Notes under the pieces: model-generated
The model's database searches: none
Seen by the model: only the letters and a program-made list of their open reading frames with translations
What the model was told of the DNA's origin: nothing
Shown here: positions 1 to 7,096 of the stretch, one piece after another
Position numbering within the stretch: the first letter of the stretch is position 1
Layout: each line of letters begins with the position of its first letter
Source of the DNA: Verrucomicrobiales bacterium
GTDB taxonomy: Bacteria > Verrucomicrobiota > Verrucomicrobiia > Verrucomicrobiales > DEV007
Assembly: GCA_029213195.1 (NCBI GenBank)
Contig: JARGNI010000036.1
Span: 1 to 57,868, forward strand
DNA: 57,868 bases
Direction: 5' to 3'
Made by a program: the position numbers and the translations under genes

Positions 1-71
1 AGGCGAGGGCGGGAATCGAACCCGCGATAGAGCTTTTGCAGAGCCCGGCCTTACCACTTGGCTACCTCGCC
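1..71 (-). tRNA. tRNA-Cys (anticodon GCA)
   Basis: Read on the minus strand, a complete 71-nt cloverleaf is present. The acceptor GGCGAGG pairs with CCTCGCC, the anticodon loop CTGCAAA carries GCA, and a GGTTCGAATCC-type T loop follows. The discriminator base is U (plus-strand position 1 is A, read as T), as is usual for tRNA-Cys. The 3' CCA is not visible because the window begins at the discriminator. Its nearest neighbour is the 3' end of cysN. Confidence 0.95.
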
Positions 72-157
72 GTCACTTTTCTGCCTCGAAAGGAAGCAGG
101 GCGGTATTTAAAGGGCAATCCCCCATGCTGTCAATCGGTTAGAGACAGGCTTCTCAC

Positions 158-229
158 TCCTTTTTCTTTTCCTACTCTTTTCCCATTTCCGAGGGATTCA
201 AAAACCTTGGAAAAAGAAAAGGAAACGGG
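158..229. repeat. Polypyrimidine/polypurine inverted element without ORF
   Basis: The pyrimidine tract (about 158-190, containing CTCCTTTTTCTTTTC and CCTACTC) is followed after a short spacer by a purine tract (209-225, GGAAAAAGAAAAGGAAA) that can pair with it imperfectly. It lies between the cysN stop and tRNA-Cys. The words CTCCTTTTTCTTTTC and CCTACTC recur, complementary, at 20208-20241. It may act as a terminator-like hairpin after cysN, but the shared words point to a dispersed repeat family. Confidence 0.45.
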
Positions 230-236
230 TATTCGA

Positions 237-1520
237 TCAGATGATCATTCCTGCCGCAACGGTCTCATTGGTCTGAGAGTCGATGAGAATGAAACTTCCG
301 GTCTGACGGTTCTTCCGGTAGGAATCATAGAGCAATGGCGCGGAAGTGCGGATACTTACCCGACCGATCTCATTGAGCCCAAAATTGCTCGTGTCTTCGA
401 TCTTGTGAAGCGTGTTGATATCGACCTTGTATTTCACCTCCTGGACGATGGCCTTCACTTCCTTGGTCGTGTGCCGAAGATAATATTTTCCTCGCGGCTG
501 CAGCTGCTTGCTGTCGGAGAACCAGCAGATCATGGCCTCAATCTCCTGATCCTTCTTGGGCGGATTATTCGGTTTGGCGATCATGTCGCCCCGGCTGATA
601 TCGATCTCATCCTCCAAGGTCATGGTGCAGGAGAGAGGAGCGAAGGCCTCCCTTTGCGGCCCATCGAGAGATTCGATCGCCTTGATCTTCGTCGTGAATC
701 CGGATGGTTGAACCACCACTTCATCCCCGGGCTTGAAAACTCCTCCGGCGACCCGGCCCGCAAATCCGCGAAAGTCGTGGTACTCGTCGGAATGTGGGCG
801 AACCACCCACTGCACCGGAAACCGCGCGTCGACGTGATTCTGGTCGGACCCGATATACACGTTCTCGAGCTGATACAGCATGGTCGGACCCTGATACCAG
901 TCCATCTTCTCCGATTTGTCGACGACGTTGTCGCCATGGAGTGCACTGATCGGAATCGCCGTCATATCGACGATGTTGTTGAGGCGGGAGGCAAATTTCT
1001 TGAAGTCCTCGGTGATTTCGTTGAATCGATCCTCGCTGTAGTCAGCAAGGTCCATCTTGTTCACCGCAAGGATGACATGACGGATCCGGAGCAGGTCAGC
1101 AATGAAGGCATGACGGCAGGTCTGCTCGATCACTCCGGTTCGAGCGTCGACGAGGATGATCGCAAGATTCGCGGTCGAGGCTCCTGTCACCATGTTCCGA
1201 GTGTATTGGATATGGCCCGGAGTATCTGCGATGATGAACTTCCGCTTCGGGGTCGCAAAGTAACGATAAGCCACGTCGATGGTGATGCCCTGCTCTCGCT
1301 CGGCGCGGAGACCGTCCGTGAGGAGAGCGAGGTTCACATTCTCGTCTCCACGTTTCTTCGAAGTCGCTTCGACCGCTTCGATCTGGTCTTCGAACGTGTT
1401 CTTGGAATCGTAGAGAAGACGCCCAATGAGAGTGGATTTTCCGTCGTCGACACTACCCGCAGTAGTGAAGCGCAACAGGTCCATTTCAAGATAACCTTCG
1501 TCGTAGGGAACTTCGTGCAT
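237..1520 (-). CDS. cysN: Sulfate adenylyltransferase subunit 1 (GTPase subunit, CysN)
   Basis: This 427-residue protein is the regulatory GTPase subunit of ATP sulfurylase. It couples GTP hydrolysis to formation of adenosine 5'-phosphosulfate from sulfate and ATP together with CysD in the cytoplasm. EF-Tu-like motifs are visible: P-loop GSVDDGKST at 22-30, DTPGH at 99-103 and NKMD at 154-157. The beta-barrel domains 2 and 3 follow. There is no C-terminal APS-kinase domain, consistent with the separate cysC. The start was placed at MHEVPYDEG because upstream in-frame sequence runs back into the intergenic repeat and four-helix-bundle gene and resembles no CysN. No Shine-Dalgarno is evident, and a GCGCC-TTT-GGCGC hairpin lies just upstream (1530-1542). 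It is the last gene of the operon, split from cysD by an inserted ORF. Confidence 0.95.
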   Translation of the reverse strand: MHEVPYDEGYLEMDLLRFTTAGSVDDGKSTLIGRLLYDSKNTFEDQIEAVEATSKKRGDENVNLALLTDGLRAEREQGITIDVAYRYFATPKRKFIIADTPGHIQYTRNMVTGASTANLAIILVDARTGVIEQTCRHAFIADLLRIRHVILAVNKMDLADYSEDRFNEITEDFKKFASRLNNIVDMTAIPISALHGDNVVDKSEKMDWYQGPTMLYQLENVYIGSDQNHVDARFPVQWVVRPHSDEYHDFRGFAGRVAGGVFKPGDEVVVQPSGFTTKIKAIESLDGPQREAFAPLSCTMTLEDEIDISRGDMIAKPNNPPKKDQEIEAMICWFSDSKQLQPRGKYYLRHTTKEVKAIVQEVKYKVDINTLHKIEDTSNFGLNEIGRVSIRTSAPLLYDSYRKNRQTGSFILIDSQTNETVAAGMII

Positions 1521-1543
1521 AATTTCGATGCGCCTTTGGCGCG

Positions 1544-1573
1544 GTAAAAGGTGGAAAGTGGAAAGGTAAGAAG
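1544..1573. repeat. Right inverted arm of the cysD/cysN four-helix-bundle cassette
   Basis: This purine-rich tract on the plus strand begins GTAAAAGGTGGAAAG and continues in about 7-bp steps. It is the imperfect inverted partner of 1999-2030. Its first 15 bases match the reverse complement of that arm at 13 of 15 positions. It lies between the stop of the four-helix-bundle gene and the cysN start, so in the operon transcript the two arms could pair and enclose the inserted ORF. Confidence 0.7.
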
Positions 1574-1578
1574 GCGGT

Positions 1579-1971
1579 TCAGGACAGCTCGCCCAATTTG
1601 GTTCGGATACTCTTTTCAAGCGCCGAAATGCTCTTGGAGAGTTTCTCGGCAGAACTTCGGTGAGCGCTTGCCTCTTCAGGACTGAGATATTCGAGGTCCT
1701 CGGCGAGATAAAGCATGAATCGCACTTCACCACAGGAGCCCTTCGCGATCTTCAGAAAGCGGGCAAATTCAGTTTGAAAACCTCCTTCAAAACCCTCTGC
1801 GATATTGTTCATCACGGATACTGCTGCACGCTGTATTTGATCGCGAAAACCAAAATCCCGCGAGCAGGCAGTGTCAGGACCAGTCACCGCATAGATTTCT
1901 CCAGCTTGCTTCCGTGCAGCCTGCCAAATCCTGAGGTCTTCAAATCGTTCTGCAAAGTTGTCGTTCTTCAT
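1579..1971 (-). CDS. Four-helix-bundle protein (23S rRNA intervening-sequence protein family)
   Basis: This 130-residue all-alpha protein has the family hallmarks: NIAEG at 56-60 and FLKIAKGS at 72-79, followed by GEVR. Known members were first found encoded by intervening sequences inside 23S rRNA genes; their biochemical function is not established. Start MKNDNF was chosen over an upstream in-frame ATG because it matches where the first helix (ERFEDLRIWQAAR) begins. The gene sits between cysD and cysN in the same orientation and is flanked by inverted repeats (1544-1573, 1999-2030), so it looks inserted into the operon and not part of sulfur metabolism. It is clearly a homologue, but not a near copy, of the one at 6698-7072. 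Confidence 0.88.
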   Translation of the reverse strand: MKNDNFAERFEDLRIWQAARKQAGEIYAVTGPDTACSRDFGFRDQIQRAAVSVMNNIAEGFEGGFQTEFARFLKIAKGSCGEVRFMLYLAEDLEYLSPEEASAHRSSAEKLSKSISALEKSIRTKLGELS

Positions 1972-1998
1972 TCCAAAAAAACGTCTGGCCAAAAATCA

Positions 1999-2030
1999 CT
2001 TTCCTACTTTCTCACCTTCCCACCTTTCAC
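1999..2030. repeat. Left inverted arm of the cysD/cysN cassette
   Basis: This is a pyrimidine-rich plus-strand tract, purine-rich in the operon mRNA. Its reverse complement starts GTGAAAGGTGGGAAG, matching 1544-1558 at 13 of 15 positions, and continues with GTGAGAAA and GTAGGAAAG steps. It separates the cysD stop region from the four-helix-bundle ORF. A perfect 16-bp palindrome, AATCGCCCGGGCGATT (2036-2051), lies between this arm and the cysD stop codon. Confidence 0.7.
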
Positions 2031-2035
2031 TCTAA

Positions 2036-2051
2036 AATCGCCCGGGCGATT
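2036..2051. repeat. 16-bp perfect palindrome abutting the cysD stop codon
   Basis: AATCGCCCGGGCGATT is its own reverse complement and touches the cysD TAG (2052-2054). It is the first sequence downstream of cysD in the operon direction and marks the outer edge of the inserted cassette. It could be the recognition or duplication site of the insertion, or a transcript-end stabiliser. No T-tract follows, so a terminator is unlikely. Confidence 0.5.
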
Positions 2052-2972
2052 CTAGAAATACCCTTCCTTCTTGCGATCCTCCATGGCGGTCTCGGAGCGC
2101 TTGTCGTCGGCGCGGGTTCCGCGTTCGGTTTGGCGGGCGGTGGCGACTTCCTGAATGATGGTATCCATGTCGGCGGCGTCCGAGTAAACCGCGCCGGTGC
2201 AGGTCATGTCGCCGATGGTCCGGAAACGAACCGTCGCATTCTTTTCGACCTCCTCGCCCTCCTGGGGAATGACCACATCCGAGATGGCGAGCATGGAGCC
2301 ATTCCGATGCACGACATCACGCTGGTGGGAAAAGTAGAGACTTGGGAGTGGGATCTTCTCGGCTTTGATGTATTGCCAGACATCCATCTCAGTCCAGTTC
2401 GAAAGCGGAAAGACTCGGAAGTGCTCCCCATGGTGCTTTCGTCCGTTGAAAATATTCCAGAGCTCAGGGCGCTGATTCTTCGGATCCCATTGTCCGAAGT
2501 CATCACGGTGAGAAAAGAAACGCTCCTTGGCGCGAGCCTTCTCTTCGTCTCGTCGACCACCACCAAGACAGGCATCGTATTGATTGTCCTCGATCGTATC
2601 GAGCAGGGTCACGGTTTGAAGGGCATTCCGGCTGGCGAATGGCCCCTTCTCCTCCTGGACCCGCCCCTGATCGATCGAGTCTTGGACGAGTCCCACCACA
2701 AGCTCCGCGCGGAGCTCGGCAACATAGCTGTCCCGATACTCGATCGTCTCATCGAAGTTGTGTCCCGTATCAACATGAACCAGGGGAAAAGGAATGCGCG
2801 CCGGGAAGAAGGCCTTCCTCGCGAGGTGAGCCATCACGATAGAATCCTTGCCTCCCGAGAAAAGAAGCGCTGGCTTTTCGAACTGGGCTGCCGTTTCCCG
2901 AAGAATGAAGATCGCCTCGGACTCGAGCTGGGCGAGGTGATTGACCCGGTAAGAGTTTCTTTCGTTTTCCAT
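2052..2972 (-). CDS. cysD: Sulfate adenylyltransferase subunit 2 (CysD)
   Basis: This 306-residue catalytic subunit of the two-subunit ATP sulfurylase makes APS and pyrophosphate from sulfate and ATP. The PP-loop SGGKDS is at 39-44, and the DTGHNF and GGGRRDEEKARAKER segments typical of CysD follow. Length matches the usual family size of about 300. Start MENERNSY is 15 bp after the cysC stop. Downstream, instead of cysN directly, there is a palindrome and a four-helix-bundle insertion. The C-terminus ends in the common GYF after an MEDRKKE stretch. It acts in the cytoplasm as a complex with CysN. Confidence 0.96.
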   Translation of the reverse strand: MENERNSYRVNHLAQLESEAIFILRETAAQFEKPALLFSGGKDSIVMAHLARKAFFPARIPFPLVHVDTGHNFDETIEYRDSYVAELRAELVVGLVQDSIDQGRVQEEKGPFASRNALQTVTLLDTIEDNQYDACLGGGRRDEEKARAKERFFSHRDDFGQWDPKNQRPELWNIFNGRKHHGEHFRVFPLSNWTEMDVWQYIKAEKIPLPSLYFSHQRDVVHRNGSMLAISDVVIPQEGEEVEKNATVRFRTIGDMTCTGAVYSDAADMDTIIQEVATARQTERGTRADDKRSETAMEDRKKEGYF

Positions 2973-2987
2973 GGTATCAAATTCTTT

Positions 2988-3605
2988 CTATGGGCTCGCA
3001 GGAGCTTCGATGCGCTTCGAGACCGCCTCCAACAATTGAGCGAGGCATTCGTCCTCGTTGTGAAGCTCGGTGTCAATGATGAGATCGGGACGATCCGGCT
3101 CTTCAAACCCGGAGTCCTTACCTGTGAAATTCTTTACCTCTCCCGCGTCGACTTTGGCATAAAGTCCCTTGGGATCTCTCTCTGCGCAGGTCTGGTAGGA
3201 GGCACTTACATAGACTTCGAGAAGGTCGTCATCTCCGAGAATGGAGCGAGCCAGCGAACGCAGCTCGTTGTTCGGGGTGATAAACGACGCGATCGTCACG
3301 ACCCCGGACTCGGCAAACAACTTGGCGACCTCGGCAACTCTCCGGATATTCTCGAGACGGTCCTCGTCGGAGAAGCCGAGATTCTGATTCAAACCCGATC
3401 GGACATTGTCCCCATCGAGGACTTTCACGAAATTCCCCTGCTCGTGGAGGCGACGCTCGAGGAGATTGGCGAGGGTCGATTTCCCGGAGCCCGACAGACC
3501 ATACATCCAGACGACAATTCCTCGCTGCGAAAGGAGCGACTCCTTGGCCTCTCGGGGCAGCATCTTGTCGAAGACGGGATAAATATGATCGAGATTCGAA
3601 CTCAT
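2988..3605 (-). CDS. cysC: Adenylylsulfate kinase (APS kinase, CysC)
   Basis: This 205-residue kinase phosphorylates the 3' hydroxyl of APS to give PAPS. The P-loop GLSGSGKS is at 36-43, and the DGDNVR and DPKGLYAK motifs of APS kinases follow. Start MSSNLDHIY was chosen because the in-frame extension upstream would overlap cysH and has no APS-kinase character. It lies between cysH (26 bp upstream) and cysD (15 bp downstream), so co-transcription is likely. Unlike many bacteria, where CysC is fused to CysN, it is a free-standing polypeptide here. Confidence 0.95.
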   Translation of the reverse strand: MSSNLDHIYPVFDKMLPREAKESLLSQRGIVVWMYGLSGSGKSTLANLLERRLHEQGNFVKVLDGDNVRSGLNQNLGFSDEDRLENIRRVAEVAKLFAESGVVTIASFITPNNELRSLARSILGDDDLLEVYVSASYQTCAERDPKGLYAKVDAGEVKNFTGKDSGFEEPDRPDLIIDTELHNEDECLAQLLEAVSKRIEAPASP

Positions 3606-3631
3606 CAGAAACAGAACAGTAGAAGTGGTGC

Positions 3632-4396
3632 TTAGATCACGAAATCGAGATCTTCGTGCAATCCACACTCCCGCTTCAACCCAAAGAAGCGAGTTTCCTC
3701 GGCCGACATACCATCGGTCAGTTTTCGCGAGGTGTGCCAGTCTCCGATGGAAACATAGCCCTCTTCCCAGAGGGGATGATAGGGCAGATCATGTTTTACG
3801 AGGTATTCACCGACATTCTGATCGGTCCAATCGATGATGGGGTGAACCTTGAGACGTCCTTTCTGGCGAGCCACCACGGGTAGATTTTCGCGAGAACTGC
3901 TTTGTTGGCGACGAATCCCACTCAGCGTGATTTCCGGATCGAGTTCCGTCATGGCTCGGTCCATGGGCTCGACTTTGTTCATCTGGTTGTATTTCTCGAT
4001 CCCTTCGACTCCGTCCTCCCAGAGTTTTCCGAATCGTGCCTCCTGCCAGGCGGGGCTGAGATCGCTGCGATACACCTTCAGATTCAGATCGAGCTTCTCT
4101 CGCAGGCTGTCGATGAAATGATAAGTCTCGGTGAAGAGATACCCGGTATCGATGAGAACCACAGGTAAATCGGCTTTCTGTCGGGTCGCAAGATGCAAGA
4201 GAACGGCGGACTGGGCTCCAAAACTCGAGGTCATGATGACCCGGTCTTCCGAATGCTCCAATGCCCAGGCAACTCGATCCTCTGCCGAAGCGTTTTCGAG
4301 TCGACGCGACGCTTCGGACAGTTCCTCGGAGCTTTCACTGGAAGTGGAAGTCGGGACTGCGGTCGCGCTGGCTGTCTGGGGAAGGTCTTCACTCAT
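3632..4396 (-). CDS. cysH: Phosphoadenylylsulfate (PAPS) reductase (CysH)
   Basis: This 254-residue cytoplasmic enzyme reduces PAPS to sulfite with thioredoxin or glutaredoxin as donor. A PP-loop-like [10 protein letters not shown] segment, the [10 protein letters not shown] substrate loop and the catalytic C-terminal ECGLH (243-247) are visible. The CC and CxxC cysteines that ligate the iron-sulfur cluster of APS reductases are absent, so the PAPS-specific type is favoured; this agrees with cysC in the same operon. An N-terminal Ser/Thr/Glu-rich tail of about 30 residues precedes the domain. It is the first gene of the operon and has a palindrome 9 bp upstream of its start. Confidence 0.94.
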   Translation of the reverse strand: MSEDLPQTASATAVPTSTSSESSEELSEASRRLENASAEDRVAWALEHSEDRVIMTSSFGAQSAVLLHLATRQKADLPVVLIDTGYLFTETYHFIDSLREKLDLNLKVYRSDLSPAWQEARFGKLWEDGVEGIEKYNQMNKVEPMDRAMTELDPEITLSGIRRQQSSSRENLPVVARQKGRLKVHPIIDWTDQNVGEYLVKHDLPYHPLWEEGYVSIGDWHTSRKLTDGMSAEETRFFGLKRECGLHEDLDFVI

Positions 4397-4404
4397 CTAA
4401 AATA

Positions 4405-4419
4405 CCTATTCTTGATAGG
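4405..4419. promoter_or_regulatory. Candidate operator of the cys operon
   Basis: CCTAT-TCTTG-ATAGG is a 5-5-5 inverted repeat 9-23 bp upstream of the cysH ATG. Its position across the expected ribosome-binding and leader region suits a repressor. CCTAT/ATAGG-type half sites resemble those of Rrf2-family cysteine or iron-sulfur regulators (CymR, IscR); that assignment is inference. No regulator gene is nearby. Confidence 0.4.
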
Positions 4420-4655
4420 ATTTGTCGACTTTTGACGTTCCGTAACTAAGATCCCTTACGATCCAGCGTCAACTATTTCTTTGGATCCTCGACCGGGAAT
4501 CCATCGCAACGGGCCACCCTCGCCTCCGGTCCCAAGCCCAGGGATCTCTATGTTCGGGAATGCCTCCACATCGCTCGCTGATCCGTAGTTGACTCCTAGA
4601 CAGCATTCTCCATCTTTCGCTTGTCAATTTCATTGAATCCCAACACACACCTACC

Positions 4656-5291
4656 ATGTCAGTTCTCGTCGGAAAACCCGCCCCCAGCTTCAGCGCCAAC
4701 GCCATCGTCGATGGCCAGGTCGTCGAAAACTTCTCTCTCGATCAGTATCGTGGCGAGAAATACGTGATCCTCTTTTTCTATCCCAAAGATTTCACCTTCG
4801 TCTGCCCTACTGAGCTCCACGCTTTCCAGGACGCGCTCGCCGAGTTCGAGTCCCGCGATGTTGTCATTGTCGGTTGTTCGACCGACACCGAGATGTCTCA
4901 CTGGGGATGGCTCCAGGTCCCGCGGGACAAGGGCGGTATCGGCGGGGTAACCTATCCCCTCGTCGCAGACACCAACAAGACGATCTCCGCTGCCTACGAT
5001 GTTCTCGTCGGCGACTACGATCTCGACGAATACGGCGACCTCATCGTCGAAGGAGAGCTGATCGCCTATCGCGGGCTCTTCCTGATCGACAAGGAAGGCA
5101 CCGTGCAGCACCAGCTCGTCAACAACCTTCCCCTGGGACGCTCCATCAAGGAAGCGATCCGTATGGTCGACGCCCTCCAGCATTTCGAAGAAAACGGAGA
5201 AGTCTGCCCGATGGACTGGGAGAAAGGCGCTGACGCCATGCAGGCCAATCACGAAAGCACCGCTGAGTATCTCGCAAAGAGCAGCTCCTAG
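4656..5291 (+). CDS. Typical 2-Cys peroxiredoxin (AhpC/Prx1 type)
   Basis: This 211-residue thiol peroxidase reduces hydrogen peroxide, organic hydroperoxides and probably peroxynitrite. The peroxidatic cysteine is C50 in FTFVCPTEL, and the resolving cysteine is C184 in EVCPMDW. The GGIGG and C-terminal YL segments associated with the oxidation-sensitive Prx1 class are recognisable (GGIGGV; EYLAKS). No signal peptide is present. The start follows a pyrimidine/adenine leader with no Shine-Dalgarno. A strong terminator follows (5332-5363), so it is probably monocistronic. Divergence from the cys operon may reflect linked thiol and redox physiology, but no shared control is visible. Confidence 0.95.
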   Translation: MSVLVGKPAPSFSANAIVDGQVVENFSLDQYRGEKYVILFFYPKDFTFVCPTELHAFQDALAEFESRDVVIVGCSTDTEMSHWGWLQVPRDKGGIGGVTYPLVADTNKTISAAYDVLVGDYDLDEYGDLIVEGELIAYRGLFLIDKEGTVQHQLVNNLPLGRSIKEAIRMVDALQHFEENGEVCPMDWEKGADAMQANHESTAEYLAKSSS

Positions 5292-5331
5292 CCTCCTTTT
5301 CTCCAAAGAATTTGAGATTCCAGATCCCAGG

Positions 5332-5363
5332 AAAGCTCCTCGAAGTTTCGAGGAGCTTTTTTT
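5332..5363 (+). terminator. Rho-independent terminator of the peroxiredoxin gene
   Basis: AAAGCTCCTCGAA (5332-5344) pairs perfectly with TTCGAGGAGCTTT (5347-5359), and a run of T continues to 5363. The flanking A tract on the left would also make it work weakly in reverse. Confidence 0.85.
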
Positions 5364-5417
5364 GTGTCCGCCTCCGCCGTTTGGCCCCTTCGCGTTGGGG
5401 ATTTCTGAGGTTCCATC

Positions 5418-5464
5418 TTGACCAGTGAAACCGCCGCCGTAAGTTGGCGCGCTCGACGTCGAGC
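5418..5464 (+). promoter_or_regulatory. Candidate sucC promoter with a palindrome at the predicted start site
   Basis: A sigma70-like -35 TTGACC (5418-5423) and -10 TAAGTT (5440-5445) are separated by 16 bp. The predicted start site falls on the perfect 14-bp palindrome GCTCGACGTCGAGC (5451-5464), which ends 15 bp before the sucC ATG. The palindrome could be an operator or a 5'-UTR hairpin. Confidence 0.5.
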
Positions 5465-5479
5465 CCCCACTCTCTTTCC

Positions 5480-6658
5480 ATGAATATCCACGAATACCAG
5501 GCCAAGGAACTGTTTGAAAAATTTGGGGTTGCGACCCCGAAAGGCAAAGTCGCCGACACCGCCGAAGAAGCTCGCGCCGCAGCCGCGGAATTGGGAGACG
5601 AAATCGTGGTGAAAGCCCAGGTCCACGCCGGTGGCCGAGGCAAGGGGACCTTCAAGAATGGTTTTCAGGGCGGGGTCCATCTGGTCAAGAATGCGGACGA
5701 GGCTGCCGATGTCGCTTCGAAGATGCTGGGACAAACCCTTGTCACTCACCAAACGGGAGAAGAAGGAAAGCTCGTCAGCAAAATCATGGTCGCAGATGCG
5801 GTCGACATCGAAAAGGAATACTACCTCGCGATCCTCATGGACCGGGAAAGTCGCTCTCCTGTCATCGTCGCCAGTACCGAGGGCGGGGTGAACATCGAGG
5901 ATGTCGCCGAGAATACTCCGGACAAGATCTTCAACGAGGTAATTCACCCGCTCCTTGGGCTCCAGCCCTACGAAATCCGAAACCTCGCCTCCAAGCTTGG
6001 TTTCGCTGGAGACACCGCGAAGCAATTCGCAAAGTTGCTCAAGGGTCTCTATCAGCTTTTCATGTCCTGCGACTGCTCCATGGTCGAGGTCAATCCGCTG
6101 GTGACAACACCGGACGGAAACGTTCTCGCCCTCGACGCCAAATTCGATTTCGACGACAACGCTCTCTATCGTCATCCTGAGATCGCCGAGCTCCATGACC
6201 CGACCGAGGAAGATCCTCGCGAGGTGGAAGCCGCCAAGTTCGATCTCAACTACATCGGACTCGACGGCAACATCGCCTGCCTCGTGAATGGTGCCGGACT
6301 CGCCATGGCGACGATGGACATCATCAAGCAGAGCGGCGGCGAACCAGCGAACTTCCTCGACGTGGGAGGAGGCGCGACGCAAGAGCAGGTCCGAAACGCC
6401 TTCAAGATCATTCTCAGCGACCCGAACGTGAAAGGCATTCTCGTGAATATCTTCGGAGGCATCATGGACTGCGACGTGATCGCCAAGGGCATCGTCGCTG
6501 CCTGTGGCGAAGTCGACCTGAGCATCCCTCTCGTGGTTCGCCTCGAAGGCAACAACGTCGAAGCTGGAAAAGCCACGCTCGCGAGTTCCGACGTCGATCT
6601 TATTCCCGCCGACACCCTTGCCGATGCCGCTCAGAAAGCAGTCGCGGCGATCGCCTGA
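5480..6658 (+). CDS. sucC: Succinyl-CoA synthetase (ADP-forming) beta subunit
   Basis: This 392-residue beta subunit, with an ATP-grasp N-terminal domain, partners SucD in the TCA-cycle conversion of succinyl-CoA to succinate with substrate-level phosphorylation. It starts with the near-universal [12 protein letters not shown] and contains [12 protein letters not shown] (the ATP-grasp lysine loop), EVNPLV and the C-terminal [10 protein letters not shown] segment that contacts the alpha subunit. An in-frame ATG 12 codons upstream is not used by homologues. The stop codon directly abuts an inverted repeat, and a four-helix-bundle ORF separates it from sucD. Confidence 0.96.
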   Translation: MNIHEYQAKELFEKFGVATPKGKVADTAEEARAAAAELGDEIVVKAQVHAGGRGKGTFKNGFQGGVHLVKNADEAADVASKMLGQTLVTHQTGEEGKLVSKIMVADAVDIEKEYYLAILMDRESRSPVIVASTEGGVNIEDVAENTPDKIFNEVIHPLLGLQPYEIRNLASKLGFAGDTAKQFAKLLKGLYQLFMSCDCSMVEVNPLVTTPDGNVLALDAKFDFDDNALYRHPEIAELHDPTEEDPREVEAAKFDLNYIGLDGNIACLVNGAGLAMATMDIIKQSGGEPANFLDVGGGATQEQVRNAFKIILSDPNVKGILVNIFGGIMDCDVIAKGIVAACGEVDLSIPLVVRLEGNNVEAGKATLASSDVDLIPADTLADAAQKAVAAIA

Positions 6659-6683
6659 AGTTTCAGGTTCTCAGTTTCAAGTT
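6659..6683. repeat. Left inverted arm of the sucC/sucD cassette
   Basis: The tract starts at the base after the sucC stop: AGTTTCAGG, then TTCTCAG, then TTTCAAGTT, in about 7-bp steps. It matches the reverse complement of 7060-7084 at 19 of 25 positions, so it could fold the inserted ORF into a loop of the sucC-sucD mRNA. Confidence 0.65.
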
Positions 6684-6697
6684 ACTAGTCCGATCTA

Positions 6698-7072
6698 ATG
6701 GCATACCAAAGTTTTGAACAGCTGCACGTGTTGCAACGTGCCATTCAACTCGCTGAATATGTCTATCGATCCGTAGAGTCGATGAAACGATTTTCGCTGA
6801 AAGACCAGATGGAACGCTCTTCTCTTTCTATTCCCTCCAACATTGCGGAAGGGCAGGAACGAGATGCTCCCAAGGATTTTCGTCGTTTCCTTCGAATCGC
6901 GAAAGGCTCTTCGGGAGAACTTCGCACTCAAAGCCTCCTCTCGAAACGCTTAGGACTCCTATCCGAAGAAGCCGCAGAACACATCGTTAACGAAACTCGG
7001 GAAATCTCGGCGATGATCCAAGGGCTGATTCGCTCAATCGACAGCAAACTTGGAGCAAAAACTTCAAACTAA
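6698..7072 (+). CDS. Four-helix-bundle protein (23S rRNA intervening-sequence protein family), second copy
   Basis: This 124-residue all-alpha protein has NIAEG at 48-52 and FLRIAKGS at 64-71 followed by SGELR, the same signature as the gene between cysD and cysN. It starts at MAYQSFEQL; the first helix has the family's LxVxQxAxxL-like spacing. It lies between sucC and sucD, co-directional, and flanked by inverted repeats. The last codons and the stop lie inside a 14-bp tandem repeat (7061-7093), so the C-terminus (KTSN) is encoded by repeat sequence. Function is unknown; it is very unlikely to be a TCA-cycle component. Confidence 0.88.
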   Translation: MAYQSFEQLHVLQRAIQLAEYVYRSVESMKRFSLKDQMERSSLSIPSNIAEGQERDAPKDFRRFLRIAKGSSGELRTQSLLSKRLGLLSEEAAEHIVNETREISAMIQGLIRSIDSKLGAKTSN

Positions 7073-7093
7073 ACACTTCAAACTAAACACTTC
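7060..7093. repeat. Right inverted arm with a 14-bp tandem repeat before sucD
   Basis: ACTTCAAACTAAAC occurs at 7061-7074 and exactly again at 7075-7088, followed by ACTTC. The first unit contains the stop of the four-helix-bundle ORF; the last is 3 bp before the sucD ATG. It is the imperfect inverted partner of 6659-6683. Confidence 0.75.
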
Positions 7094-7096
7094 CTC

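Noticed and set aside
1579-1971. Four-helix-bundle gene as a marker of an rRNA operon
   Set aside because: No 23S sequence flanks it; both neighbours are cys genes.
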